Positions 23,252-34,050 of a DNA stretch of 64,000 nt are shown in pieces; position 1 is the stretch's first letter, and each line of letters opens with the position of its first letter. The notes under the pieces were generated by a model. That model did no database searches. It had not been told where the DNA came from and saw only the letters and a program-made list of their open reading frames with translations. The stretch covers positions 46,892 to 110,891 of the forward strand of contig JAUCBJ010008437.1 in NCBI GenBank assembly GCA_032718475.1, in the 5' to 3' direction. Source of the stretch: Nemertoderma westbladi. Taxonomy: Eukaryota; Xenacoelomorpha; Nemertodermatida; Nemertodermatidae. The translations under genes and the position numbers were made by a program.

Positions 23252-24279
23252 TACTACTACTAGGATCGGCATGCTGCATTGCAGCTGCATTTTTAAGAAT
23301 GCTGTGCCGGCTTGTCAACAAAATTGCACCGCCACAACTCCCTATCACCCATGACATTTGCTAGATCATCCGCATCTTTAAGGCCAGTGTCCTTTAAGAT
23401 GCGTCTCAAGAAAGTCATGGGCTGTCCACCATGCTTATTCACTCCATGAGGCTGCCAAAGTACAAGATTATGCACTGGCTGGTCCTCACGGCGAAAGCAA
23501 TGTCCTGCAAAGCGGAGGCGATTTTGTTCTAGTGTCAAGCTTGGGGGAACCAATGAGACACCTCCAATGTTATATAGTGTCTGGTTGGAGATGTGTGCAT
23601 TGTACTTGACACAATGAACCCGGCGTAGCATTCTTGTGAATGTGCCATCCAGAGATTTGGTGTCCTCAGCAGTTAGAGCCCAGCATGGACTCCCGTAGAG
23701 GAGTACTGGAACTACTGCTGCTCTAAATAATCGGACCTTAAGTTTCCGATTAATTCTAGGTGACTTCCAAATCCTGGAAAGCCTATTCAAGGCTGCCCAT
23801 GCCTTTCCCTTACGTATTAGAAGGTCCTCACCTGACTTCCGGATCCATGATCCCAGGTAACAGAAGTCGTCCACATGCTCAAGCATACCATCCTTTGAGC
23901 TTATGCTCATCCGATCAGAGACTTGCTGAGGACTTTCAAAGTTAACTGTCAGAATTTTGGTCTTTCTGGAGTTAATAAAAAGACCAACACTAGAAGCAGC
24001 ATGTTCTAATGAGCTGAGGAGCCGTTGGGCTCCCTCTAATGATTCTGAGAGTACTCCTAAGTCATCAGCAAAGTCTAGATCAGTTAGGTACTTGGCAGGA
24101 TTTCCTCGACTTCTGGAGCCAGTAGGTGGAGTTATCATCACCCCATCATCATTATGATGATCTAAGGACATGCGTAGAACATAGTCAACCACAATAATGA
24201 ACAAGAATGGTGCAAGTGTGTCTCCTTGGAGGACGCCCCATAACACTTCAAATGGTTCTGTGTCACCGTCAACAGTAGA
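23252..24279 (-). mobile_element. LINE1 copy c inserted antisense in Gypsy integrase
   Basis: Read on the minus strand, the fragment starts in RT at STVDGDTEPFEVLWG, continues with GVLQGDTLAPFLFI, the catalytic FADD, LLYGSPCWALT and RLRFAGHCFRRED to PAQHS, then the AATGCAGCTGCAATGCAGCA tail and a TAG repeat at 23252-23262. The LINE part of the frame is open for more than 320 codons with no lesion. It is 5'-truncated, lacking the endonuclease and half of RT. No long target duplication is evident. About eight extra bases (ACTGTCAG) lie at the 5' junction. Confidence 0.93.
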
Positions 24280-24287
24280 ACTGTCAG

Positions 24288-24656
24288 CTGCAGGCTGACA
24301 TGCGTGCCATACAGCCACCTCCTGTCGTATTCCATGCTGATCCACCAGTCCACATGCCTGCTGCCCTCTACAAGGCCTCACACGTGTACATCCGCCACGA
24401 TGCTCACCACACACCCTTACAGCGACCTTATGATGGTCCCTTCTGTGTCCTCCAAGCTGGTGACAAATCCTTCATTGTTGACCGCAATGGCAAAGAATAT
24501 ACTGTCTCTGTGGACCGGCTGAAAGCCGCTTACCTGCCAATGCATCTTCCGCCCCAGCCCATTCCACAACCTCAACAGCCTCCTGGTTCGCCACTTCCAG
24601 CAACTGTAACACACTCAGGCCGTCATGTCCGCCGGCGAGCCCATTTCCCTGACTAA
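24288..24656 (+). pseudogene. pol: Gypsy integrase C-terminal domain
   Basis: The frame reads LQADMRAIQPPPVV, then HVYIRHDAHHTPLQRPYDGP and FIVDRNGKEYTVSVDRLK, the SH3-like C-terminal fold usual at the end of Gypsy integrases, then a Pro-rich tail ending at TAA. It continues the integrase cut at 23251. Confidence 0.9.
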
Positions 24657-24700
24657 CAAATCGCCACCTCGTCCAGGAACTCGGCCCTGTCCTCCTCGCT

Positions 24701-24712
24701 GGGGGGAGGCAC
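24701..24712 (+). other. Polypurine tract of the Gypsy element
   Basis: GGGGGGAGGCAC lies immediately upstream of the 3' LTR, where plus-strand priming occurs. Confidence 0.8.
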
Positions 24713-24891
24713 TGTGGCGCCCCAAAAGGATCTAACAGACTTCTGCGCCTCTTAGCAACTGACTTATACCGGTACTGATAATTCAGTAATTATACTGCAC
24801 TGTTGTGTCTGTTAGTCAGTAGATTTTTGTAACATTATATTATATTATTTGTGTGCAAGGATTTTTTATGTTAGATTATCCTCACCCCACA
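24713..24891 (+). repeat. Gypsy 3' LTR
   Basis: This 179-base copy matches 19563-19742 with four transitions (positions 4 and near 35, 160 and 170 of the repeat) and one missing T. It is followed by the target duplication GCTA. Confidence 0.93.
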
Positions 24892-26391
24892 GCTAAACCA
24901 TTCTCTACATATCGCACGCCGGTTGGTATTAGTGCTTCACCCATCGCGCAGGATCCGTGCCATCAGGACGGCGCGCCACGGCACAGTTATTATCGGGAGA
25001 AGGAGGAGTTTAGAGAAGGAACTCCGAGAGGCCGAGTATTGGGCGAACTGAACCCGCGGGTTTGGAATATGCGGACGGATCGCCGACCCAGTTCGACGGA
25101 GAACTTCCAGGTTAAACCGGAAGAAGGATCATATGAGAGACAGCGGATTACTCAGATAGAGCCGACGATTCAGCAGAACCCTAGCCAGGAATTTATTACG
25201 AGGGAGGAGTTAGGTGCCAGTTTAGCGCAAGCTATATCCCCGCACATCCAACCTATAACGGACATGCTTAGTAACCTACAGTTAAAGGAAGCAGCCCAGG
25301 TAAGAAGTAATTCTAATCCTAGCAGCCCTGAACTAGAAAAAGTCCAACCTAGTCAACGAGTACGCATATCGGAGGCAACTATACCACGGAGACCTCAGGT
25401 AAGAACGCCCATCCCTACGATCCATAATCCCAACTTCGAAAATTCGGCGGAAAGATTTATACAAGAGGCCTGGGTCAGGGCCTCGGCACGTAAACCAACA
25501 CAAGCGCCGAGGACTGACACAGACTCAAGTGATGAAGAGGAAGAAATGAGACGTCAGAAGTCCCAAAACCGGAAGGAAAGAAGGACCAACACGGAGCAGG
25601 TAAGTATGAATCCCCGGGAAAGGATCAGACTTAATAACCCTGCAGAACTAAACAATTTGTTAACCCGGAATGATGCAACCCTTAGAGACATAGGTAAGTT
25701 TGCCGCTAGGCAAGGACTGCTGACGCAACAACCTCAGAAGTTTATGGGCAACCATAAGCATTGGAGGACATTTAAAACCTATGTCGACGAACAGCTGACC
25801 AACAGCACCTTTACTCCCAATGAGAAGTTCAACTATCTGCTACAGATGCTCCATCGAGAACCTAGAGCCATTGCTGGTAACTTCGTCGGCAATGAAAGAG
25901 CGTTTGAACTAGCTATGAAGACACTTAGCGACATCTACGGGAATAAAACCAAGATGGCACAGTCGATAGTGGAAGACTTGGGTAAGGGCGGAAGGATCAC
26001 AACTCCGTTAGAGCTGTTGAACTTAGCGAACGCTATTTCGAACGCATTAGACATCTTAAGGACGGTAAATCTGCCTCATCATGGTTATCACGCCGAAGTT
26101 TTAAAGAGCATAATAAGACGTTTAAACATGCGTTACCGACAGAAATGGCGCAAATTAGAAAATAAGTTAGAGGGTCAAGGTAAGGTGTTAACACTTCAAC
26201 ACATCCATGACATGATAGCCACAGATGAGGTAGAAGAGATGAAATCAAACTTCTCAGAGGATAATATGAGGGAGTCTAAACCTGTTACCGGTAAGTCAAT
26301 GGTAAGTTTTGACAATGACAGAACCCCTGTGACTTTTAACTCAGTAGACAGATACAATTCGAGTACCCCTGCCTTTAGATCAGACTCGTGA
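24892..26391 (+). pseudogene. BEL1 gag, C-terminal half
   Basis: After the Gypsy 3' LTR the gag phase of 19562 resumes exactly at the GCTA target. The segment includes acidic and Arg-rich linkers, then a helical region (KHWRTFKTYVDEQL, EKFNYLLQMLHREPRAIAG, LSDIYGN) typical of the DUF1759 gag domain of BEL/Pao elements. An in-frame TGA at 26389-26391 separates it from the zinc knuckles in the same phase, so the frame was probably continuous. Confidence 0.85.
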
Positions 26392-27168
26392 GTATGGTCA
26401 GGTGAGCAGTCAGATAGACCTAAAGTAAAGCAACAGGAGTTGCAGGATGGATTTGTAGGTTGCCAATTCTGCCTACTAAAAGAGATAAGATCTGATGACC
26501 ACAAGTTAGATAGTTGCAGACGGTTCAAAGAGTTAACTTCGGAACAGAGAAGAGTTCAAGTGCGGACGTTGGACACCTGTTGGGCATGTCTTGCGCCAGG
26601 TCACGTACGGCGCCAGTGCCCGAACAGCAAGGACGGATGCATTGAGTGTGGCAGACTACATCACAAGCGGCTACATGCGGATTTCTATACCCCAACGGAC
26701 CGTTACCTACAGAGAAATCCTCAAAGGAAGGGGAGCAGAGATCACGTAATGATAAGAAGAAATACGTACACCGGCATCCAGGACGATGGATATCAACCAG
26801 GTTTGTTGGACGAGGATGGCGAGGCGAGCGCGAGAGAGGTGACCTGCCAAGGGTTCACCGCAGATAGTTCGTCGACCAGCGCGCGGACGTATTTATCATC
26901 GGCCACGTCGGAAATCTTCAGCGTGATTCCGGTGAAACTTACTGGAGATAAGGGATCGAAGAGAATATATGTGATGTTGGACACTGCGTCCACATTATCG
27001 TATATAGACGAGGAAGTGGCGAGAGCCGTTTCCAGCTTCCAGGACGCTGAGGAAATCCAAATAGAGTTAAAATCCATGCACGGGGTAGGGGACCTCAAGG
27101 GACATAAGATTTCGGTAGAACTAGACTCCCTACTCCCGAGAGACCAGCACACTCGCCAAGAACGGTGA
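26392..27168 (+). pseudogene. BEL1 zinc knuckles and aspartic protease
   Basis: In the phase of the preceding gag segment come a CQFC motif, CWACLAPGHVRRQC and CIECGRLHHKRLH, the cysteine-histidine array usual between gag and pol in BEL/Pao. A pepsin-like protease half-site, VMLDTASTLSYIDEEVA, follows near 26970. The frame ends at TGA 27166-27168 and continues in the same phase at 27172, so one base change would explain the stop. Confidence 0.85.
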
Positions 27169-27171
27169 GCG

Positions 27172-29205
27172 TTGCCATTGGACGGATTCAAGTGTCTAGC
27201 TATGAAAGGGTTCAGCAGGCAGTTAGGTAAGGTGCCACCGATGAGTCCCATAGCACAGGAGTATTTTGACAAGCTCAGAGTACCGAGACACCAGGTAGGT
27301 TATAGGAATGTGTCTATGTTGATTGGAGCAGAACAGCTGATCGCGCACCAAATATGGGAAACGAGACCAGCTGAGCCGCATGTAAATGGACCACACGCCC
27401 ATAGGACTATACTAGGTTGGTATACACAAGTACCCATGTCTTATGAGTTTTCAGGCGGCGACAAGCCAAAGGATAGACACGACGGATTACAGCCTATAAC
27501 TCAACAACCGTTAGTAGAACCACCCATAGATGAGTTTAGGAGAACCTGTATTGACCACTATAGTGACGTTAGTGAGTCGGACGAGGAGTTGATTCCCGAT
27601 AATGTTAGATTGTCCGAACCACTCTATAACGACCGGACAGATAGTGAACCCGAGGACTACTGTTATCAGACCCGTGGGTCTGGTTCAGCGGCCCACGCCA
27701 CCTATTTGAGTAACGTTTTGACTTATACCAATATAGTGGAGGGTCAGGTGGCTAAATATCGAGACCTCGACATTTTCCAATACAGTAAAGAGGAGTTGCA
27801 GAAGGAATTGATAGGCCAGGACCTCGAGACAGGAGCTAGAACCGTCGAATGGCTGGATAGGGATGCAATGGGACCCGGTGGGTATGACCTAACCATGTCC
27901 ACTGCTGAGAAACGGTCGCTGGAGATGATGGAAGACACCATACGTCTGCTACCGACAGGACATTTTGAAGTTGGAATGTTGTGGCGTCGACAACCTCCTA
28001 AGTTGGAGAACAACTACAACTTGGCTCTGAAAAGATTGAACGGAGTAAGGGCTCGGTTGCTAAAGAATCCAGACGTTAGGGAGAAGTATTGCGCCCAAAT
28101 AAACAACTATTTTGCCAAGGGATTTGCTGGGAAGGTAGAGGACCCGGACTTAGTGACGGACCAGACTTATTACCTTCCACACCACTATGTGACTCACCCC
28201 GACAAACCAGACAAAGTCCGAGTAGTCAATGACTGCGCAGCAGTCTATAGAGGTATGTCCCTGAACTCAGAGTTGATGGATGGTCCCAACTTAAATAACT
28301 ACTTAATAGGGATACTGTTACGCTTTAGACAGCGGCGATTTGCATTTACTTGCGACATCGAGGCGATGTTTTACCAGGTAAGAGCCTGCAAGGCGGACCA
28401 GGATAGTCTCAGATTTCTCTGGTATGAGAATGAAGACCTATCCAGCCCAGTGGTTATATACCAGATGTATGTCAGGATATTCGGTGCCCGCGATAGTCCC
28501 AACGGCACACTGTTTGTTCTAAAGAAAATGGCAACGGCCCAGATTGGTAAGTATCCAGTAGACGTTATCGAGTCCATCCTGAGAAACTTCTACATGGACG
28601 ACGGATTGGTGTCCAAGGACACAGCGGAACAAGCCATAGAAGTGGCTCACGGCCTACAGGAGTGCTTGGCTACGGGAGGTTTCCCATTGACCAAGTTCAC
28701 CACCAACTCGGAGGCCCTATTAGAGTCGTTCCCGGTGAAAGATCGCTGGAGCGGAGACATTGAACTGGGTGTAGAACCCATCCCCATGGCGCGAGTACTG
28801 GGACTCGCTTGGAATCCGAACACGGATAAGTTCCAGGTGAGAGTTAGGTTTGAGCCCAGTAGTCCAGACAAAGTTTTGACTAAGAGGATCTGCTTATCGA
28901 CGATGAGTAGACTATTTGACCCGTTGAACTTTATCAGCCTGGTAATATTACAGGCACGAGTATGTATGAGGAAAATTTGGTTGTCTGACCTAGAGTGGGA
29001 CGAGCCAATATCCCCTATACATGCAAAGCAGTGGAGAGAGTGGGAAGCCGAGTTACATCTATTGAAAAATATAGATGTACCCCGCTCCTACTTTCCGAAT
29101 CAGCTGGTATTTCCAGCTGATTTGGAACTGCACTTATTTAGTGACGCAAGTGACACCGGCTTTGGTATGGTAGCCTACCTTCGCCGAGAGGTAAGTCAGG
29201 ACTAA
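27172..29205 (+). pseudogene. pol: BEL1 reverse transcriptase (Pao type)
   Basis: The frame is open for over 670 codons. It starts with the end of the protease region (YRNVSMLIGAEQLI), then an acidic linker. RT motifs are KVRVVNDCAAVYRG, FTCDIEAMFYQVRA (motif A), the IFGARDSPNG region in place of the usual FG-x2-SSP, and the catalytic YMDD within NFYMDDGLVS (near 28590). The connection domain has VLGLAWNPNTD and STMSRLFDPL, followed by an RNase H start (LHLFSDASDTGFGMVAYL). The frame stops at 29203 after a one-base shift, and the next phase carries on. Confidence 0.93.
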
Positions 29206-29698
29206 GTTTGAGACAGCCTTTGTGACTTCTAGATCAAAGACAATGCCGGTCAAATACATGACTGTCCCTCGTGCAGAGTTGCAGGCGGCAGTAGTCTCAG
29301 TTGAGGTAAGTAAGCAGATAATAGAGGAGTTAGACACGACATTGACCTTATTCTATTGGACGGACGCATCCTTAGTGTTAGTGTACATTGCAGCCGACAA
29401 TATTGCACTAAAGACATTTGTGGCCAACAGACGCACTCAGATCGTCGACTTTTCGACGAAGGAACAATGGAGACATTGTCCGGGAGTGTTAAACCCGGCC
29501 GACATAACTTCGAGAGGTGCTATGCCGGCGGAATTCTGTCAGGAGGAGTCCCAGGAGTTTTGGTTGCATGGACATGATTTTCTAACGAGGACACAGGAGC
29601 ATTGGCCAGAACGACTGAAGATTATGACAAATCCGATGCCGATAGATGCAGAAGCAAAGTGGAGAAAGTCTCCAAGTCTAAGTCGAAAGCCAAATTAG
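29198..29698 (+). pseudogene. pol: BEL1 RNase H domain, shifted phase
   Basis: The second phase carries TMPVKYMTVPRAELQAAV, YWTDASLVLVYIA and NPADITSRGA, the typical C-terminal half of the BEL/Pao RNase H. The switch from the upstream phase near 29200 is a single-base indel. The frame ends TAG at 29698. Confidence 0.88.
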
Positions 29699-29885
29699 AG
29701 TCATTGGAGCAGCCTGAAGAGTCATTGGAGCGGCCCGGAGACCTGTCAGACCTAGAGACTTAGGTGACTACAAGGTCCGGAAGGGTAAGTTATTACATAA
29801 AACCACCCTTACAGACTATACAAGGGTCACAATTGGTAAGTGACAGACAGAAAATGACCGACAAGATGGAGCCTTCGGTTTCCAA

Positions 29886-30104
29886 ATGGGTTCCACTGCG
29901 GGTTTGGATTCGAAACTTCCATTAGCTAGCGGGCAACCGTCGCTGGCATTAGAGCCATGCAGTATTTATGACAAATTACTAAATTCGTCCGCCTCTTGGC
30001 TGACAATTTGTAAAAGAACTGCGTGGTTAAGCCGATACGTTTCGTACCTTTGTTTAAAACATTCGGAACATTTAGGAGAACAAATGAGCATTAATATTGA
30101 GTGA
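29886..30104 (+). pseudogene. BEL1 pre-integrase remnant
   Basis: The frame includes SASWLTICKRTAWLSRYV, matching the helical segment before integrase in BEL/Pao pol. No integrase catalytic core follows, and no 3' LTR was found. The element's 3' end is therefore lost before the LINE5 fragment. Confidence 0.6.
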
Positions 30105-30583
30105 ATTCAGAAATTGAAACAACCTCTGACAGCCGGTTCTGGGAAGTGACGCCTCACGGACACCGTCAACTGAGTCCACAGGAGGAAGAATGGTGTATCT
30201 GGGGAGGGGGCGAAAGTGGGGAGCAAGCCCGAAGAACCCAGGAGCAAGTTGATAAAGCGATAGTATCACGGAGCGACAGACTTTAAACATATACATCATC
30301 GTCGCTCTGATGTATATTGTAGCGTTTAGTAAAACATTCGACTGGACTCATATACACTAGTCGTATTCATTTTAGAGTTTTATATTATGAGAGTGGCGAA
30401 GGAGGTGTTTGGGGAGACAAACCTGCGGGATTGGCTTACTCCTTTCACCTGCCCTAGCAAGTTTTTTTATTATTAATTATTATTGAGACTGACTGTAGGC
30501 CTGCCGACAATAAGACCAAGAAAGATACCGGTACTAGGCCTATACAGTTTTTATCCTTGAGTCAGACTACAGCAGACAGCACA
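30105..30583. other. Non-coding junction between BEL1 and LINE5
   Basis: The stretch has a purine-rich block (GGGGAGGGGGCGAAAGTGG, near 30202-30220) that could be an old polypurine tract, then AT-rich DNA. The 5' UTR of LINE5 probably begins between 30470 and 30560. Confidence 0.45.
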
Positions 30584-31498
30584 ATGTCACTGCTCTTAAT
30601 CTCCACAGTTTTTATTGTTGTGGGCCGTTTCGTTGTGGCAGAACCATCCGATCTGCGGGGTAACCCTGCAATTCACCCAATACCCGTATTGGACTGGTTT
30701 GCTGAACACCCTGTCGCTACCGTTTCAAACTGCCGCGCCGAATCGACGGAGATGTGGTCAACGAGTGGATTTAGCCTCTACTGCTCTCGTCGGGGAAGAA
30801 GATCTTGGGTCTTCTCTCCACGATCTAGAGGCCTAATCACCAAACTCTGTCTTCTGTCTCTGGCTGGGGATATTGAGACCAACCCAGGACCCAGCAGGAT
30901 GCGGGCCCCGAAGATCAACTGTCCCGTCTGTCAATGAGGAACAAACTCTCGGAGTAAGATCGTCCAATGCGAGAGTTGTGACACATTTGTACCTTTAAAA
31001 TGTTACCGTAGGAAAAGCAGTAATTAATTCTCCACCAGAAACAATCTTCACCCAAGTTTTCTCTGCAAGAGCTGTATTTTTACCGAACTTCCCTTTCATG
31101 ATACTATTTTAGAATCAGAAACCGACGATTCATTCCTCACATCGCCTCTGCAAACTGCAAGTGATGCTGAGAGTGATACTTTTAAATTTTTTAAGAAAAA
31201 AGGTCTGAATTTTTTGCATTTAAATGCACGATCTCTGCTTCCCAAACTTTCCGAAATTCGTATTTTAATCAATAAATCCAACCCAGCAGTTTTAACAATC
31301 TCTGAAACTTGGCTCGATGATAGTGTTTCTGATGGAGAAATTTATATTGATAATTATGTAGTCTTACGTAAGGATAGGGACAGACACGGTGGTGGTGTCT
31401 GTACTTACATTCGATGTGATTTAGCTTTTAATCGTAGGGAAGATTTAGAGACTTGTGATGAAGTTTTACTGGTTGAACTGTTGTGTCCTCTACGGTAG
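30584..31498 (+). pseudogene. LINE5 5' end: signal-like segment, 2A-like peptide, zinc finger, endonuclease start
   Basis: The first ATG is at 30584. Residues 1-18 are hydrophobic, like a signal peptide. At 30866-30892 the frame reads GDIETNPGP, the 2A consensus D-x-E-x-NPGP. Then comes a cysteine-rich PHD-like segment (CPVC, then CESCDTF after an in-frame TGA at 30935-30937). A TAA near 31027 and a phase change precede an apurinic-type endonuclease N-terminus at about 31205-31498 (HLNARSLLPKLSEIR, TISETWL, RHGGGVCTYI). The element is cut at 31498 and lacks RT. Such 2A-bearing N-termini are known from CR1-like LINEs of sea urchin and other invertebrates. Confidence 0.85.
30866..30892 (+). other. 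2A-like ribosome-skipping motif
   Basis: GDIETNPGP follows a Leu-rich stretch (LCLLSLA). The expected skip lies between the Gly codon at 30887-30889 and the Pro codon at 30890-30892, releasing the N-terminal segment from the LINE protein. Confidence 0.85.
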
Positions 31499-32618
31499 GG
31501 ACTACCCTACAGCCTACAAATCTACTTATACGAAGCTATAGAATATCTCTATCCGTAAAGTCCAGTAGTATACCGCTTACCAGATCCTAGTAACGATGTA
31601 TCTTACTGAAGACTCTAGTAATGAAACGGGCTCGTACAGTATCTGACAACAAATCCCAGTCCAGGATATCTAAACAAACAGATACAATACACAAACTACT
31701 ACTGGCGAGGAGCAGAGCCTGGTGTCTATTCTATGTACGTGGGCGGGTCTAATGCCTATGAACTAGACAAAATGATACCTGTCCTCTAACCGGTATGGCA
31801 GATGTACAGTTACAGTAACAGACCAAACTCACAGGAAAACAATCCCCGCGCACCAAATCCTAACTATCGCTGACAGTCCTAAATACTGTAACTTGCCGCG
31901 GTGTGATTTATATGGTTTATATACGAGCTAAGTGGGTTACAGACCTAGCGTTACAATACTGATGTCAGTCCTTAATCAGTCTAAAGGGGGTCGTGCCTAA
32001 TATAACAATACTGCTGTGCAGAAAAACAACAGTTTAATAACGAAAAATGAAATACTCCTTCTTGCCGTAACTAAATATCAGATCTTAATTTTACAAATAC
32101 AGATAAATTCTGCCTAAAATCTAAATTGCGCTATCTAGTAGGAACTCTAAGGGTAAATATGTTTTAGGGCGTGTGTGTGTGGGTGTGTTACAATAAAACA
32201 ATTTTGGTGTATACCATTTTACTAGGTTTTAGTAATTTTCTGACCAAAACGATACCGTGCGCTAGCTTCTAAAATAAGCTAGTCGCGCTTTGTAGAACTT
32301 TATACTTACAAATGACGTCAAAGCTCTCTCCTTCCTATCCACAACTCAACTGGGCAACCAAGGTGTTAGTAACTACACCCGTGATCGGCACAAATACCAG
32401 ATTCTGGTTGTAAGATAAGAAATAGGGGTTAATCGCTACCGTACGTTAGCTGATCTGGTATACTAATTTAATTCTAGAACTTTGTTGCTGCGGTAGTTAG
32501 CAGCAATACCTATCAGTACGTGGCAAGGCGCGGTAGGATATTAATAAACCTCCCTAGGCCAAGCAGTGTGCCGGTAGCAGAAATGCTCCTTGCCTGATAA
32601 AATAGCTAACTCCAGACA

Positions 32619-32638
32619 GGGGGGGGGGGGGGGGGGGG
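32619..32638. repeat. G20 homopolymer
   Basis: Twenty consecutive G on the plus strand. It could form a quadruplex, and its length may be unreliable in the assembly. Confidence 0.9.
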
Positions 32639-33048
32639 TACTAATGTACGTTCTACAAAGCGAACCGGTACCAAACAGTCAGTACTACGAATCACTAAAT
32701 TATGGAACATATGCTGTCTGTACCTAATATGTACTCGCGTACTGACGAATGGCAATAGTTCGCACCTGTAGGAAGTACAGGTTAACCCAGGGGTTCGTAG
32801 GACATGACAAAGGGGGGGTGTTTCTGTCTGAATATAATAATTTGATCCTAAATTTGCGGCGTCCAGGACGGCGTCACGCTTACCCTGATCTATAGGTCTT
32901 ACGGCGGGCAAGGGCGTCGAACAAAGTCTTACCTTTCTCACAAAGCGGGCGCTGCATGGCAAGTGGAGTATTTCGAAGGGCAAAGGGGGTGCGCGGTCAA
33001 TCCAAATGTGGGCGCTAGCGTGTTGTGGACATCTTTTCCCTGCGTTGC

Positions 33049-33074
33049 TGACAGCCTAACGGTCTAGGCTGTCA
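33049..33074. other. Perfect 10-base hairpin
   Basis: TGACAGCCTA at 33049-33058 and TAGGCTGTCA at 33065-33074 with a 6-base loop. No T-run or gene end is associated. Confidence 0.6.
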
Positions 33075-33315
33075 TCTTCCCGATGTTTAGCTGTCTCAAA
33101 GTTGGACCAAAAGAAAACATGTTCAGGAATTTGCAGTATATTTACAGTTTTACAAAGGATTTATCAAACAAAGTTTCAACAAGAAACCAAATAAACTAAT
33201 AACAATTTACTAAAGATAGACGATCTAAGAAAGGGTAACGAAGCAGTAAGTAGGTAATAACTAGATTTTACAAGAGTGATAACCGAAGGCAAACCAGCCT
33301 TTTATACTAAATATC

Positions 33316-33545
33316 GCACATGGAAACCAAACAGAATTTTCCACAGCTTCACATTTGAGCAATAAAGTGCTTTGTGCCCTATGATTGGCCCAGCTCATCA
33401 TTCAACGCAATCCGGCCCTTACACTAATCTGGGACATGGAATCCTAACAGAATTTTCCATAGCCTCACATTTGAGCAATAAGATAATTTATGCCCCATGA
33501 TTGGCCTGGCTCATCGTTCGCTACGTTGTACGCTTCTCATTGGTC
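33316..33545. repeat. Two-copy direct repeat of about 115 bases
   Basis: Both copies share CAGAATTTTCCA, CTTCACATTTGAGCAATAA or CCTCACATTTGAGCAATAA, and GATTGGCC followed by GCTCATC. The ATTGG boxes suggest promoter or LTR sequence. Confidence 0.75.
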
Positions 33546-33593
33546 CACCAATTAGCACCAAATGAAAATAAATGGCCCCAAAATACAAATTTC

Positions 33594-33670
33594 CCGACCG
33601 GGATTCGAACTCGTAACCTATCTGTAATGTAACCAACGCCTTAACCATCTGACCACTACGCCACGAGAGT
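33594..33670 (-). repeat. tRNA-like SINE head or tRNA pseudogene
   Basis: On the minus strand an A box TGGCGTAGTGG (33663-33653) and a B box GTTCGAATC (33610-33602) are about 43 bases apart, as in a tRNA promoter. The sequence does not fold as a clean tRNA: the D-arm region is too long. A polymerase III-driven SINE head is the best reading. Confidence 0.6.
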
Positions 33671-34050
33671 ACCTAAGGGTTTTATGTGTACAAATATGAA
33701 TAGGCATATTACATTACTGTAACTTAATCAAAATGCGTCGGATTTTCGAAAGTTTTTACGTTAAAGTTAAACTACAAATGCTACCTTATAGTGAAATAAT
33801 TCATCACGAGTATTCCAGAACTCTGATCATAGGTTTATTTAAGGATCGTTTGAATCGAGCGAGCGTAGGTGATACATCGAACAAGTTTCGCTCGAAACTC
33901 CCGTAAATATAGTGAGTAAAACCGTGTTTAAAGCAATGTCTCCACGGATGTTTATGTCTTTCTGTTTGTTGGTTGGGTCTTGGGCATTCATCGCAATAAT
34001 ACCAAAGACACACGTCTTGTAGGTGAAACGCGGGTGATATTTATTCGGTT
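33671..34050. other. Spacer with possible continuation of the minus ORF
   Basis: A minus frame at 33839-34099, in another phase from the ORF upstream, is open but has no recognisable domain. Confidence 0.3.

Larger units (their letters stand above)
19563..24891 (+). mobile_element. Complete Ty3/Gypsy LTR retrotransposon inserted in BEL1 gag
   Basis: Two direct repeats bound the element: 19563-19742 (180 bases) and 24713-24891 (179 bases). Both start TGT and end ACA. They differ by four transitions and one indel, about 2%. GCTA precedes the left repeat (19559-19562) and follows the right one (24892-24895), a 4-base target duplication. Inside are gag, protease, RT, RNase H and integrase in Gypsy order. 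A 4-base duplication and the Cys-His gag motif resemble features reported for CsRn1-type Gypsy elements. Pol carries a duplication, a deletion, stops and an antisense LINE1, so the copy is dead. Confidence 0.95.
31499..33315. other. Non-coding region with G20 run and hairpin
   Basis: No supported gene is seen. A GT microsatellite lies near 32169-32188. The long minus frame at 32606-32983 has no family features and ends in proline from the G run. Confidence 0.5.

Noticed and set aside
32606-32983. 125-codon minus frame ending in polyproline
   Set aside because: No family features are seen, and the proline run is the G20 homopolymer.
33594-33670. Functional tRNA gene
   Set aside because: The A and B boxes are present but the D-arm region is too long and no clean cloverleaf can be drawn. 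A SINE head or pseudogene fits better.
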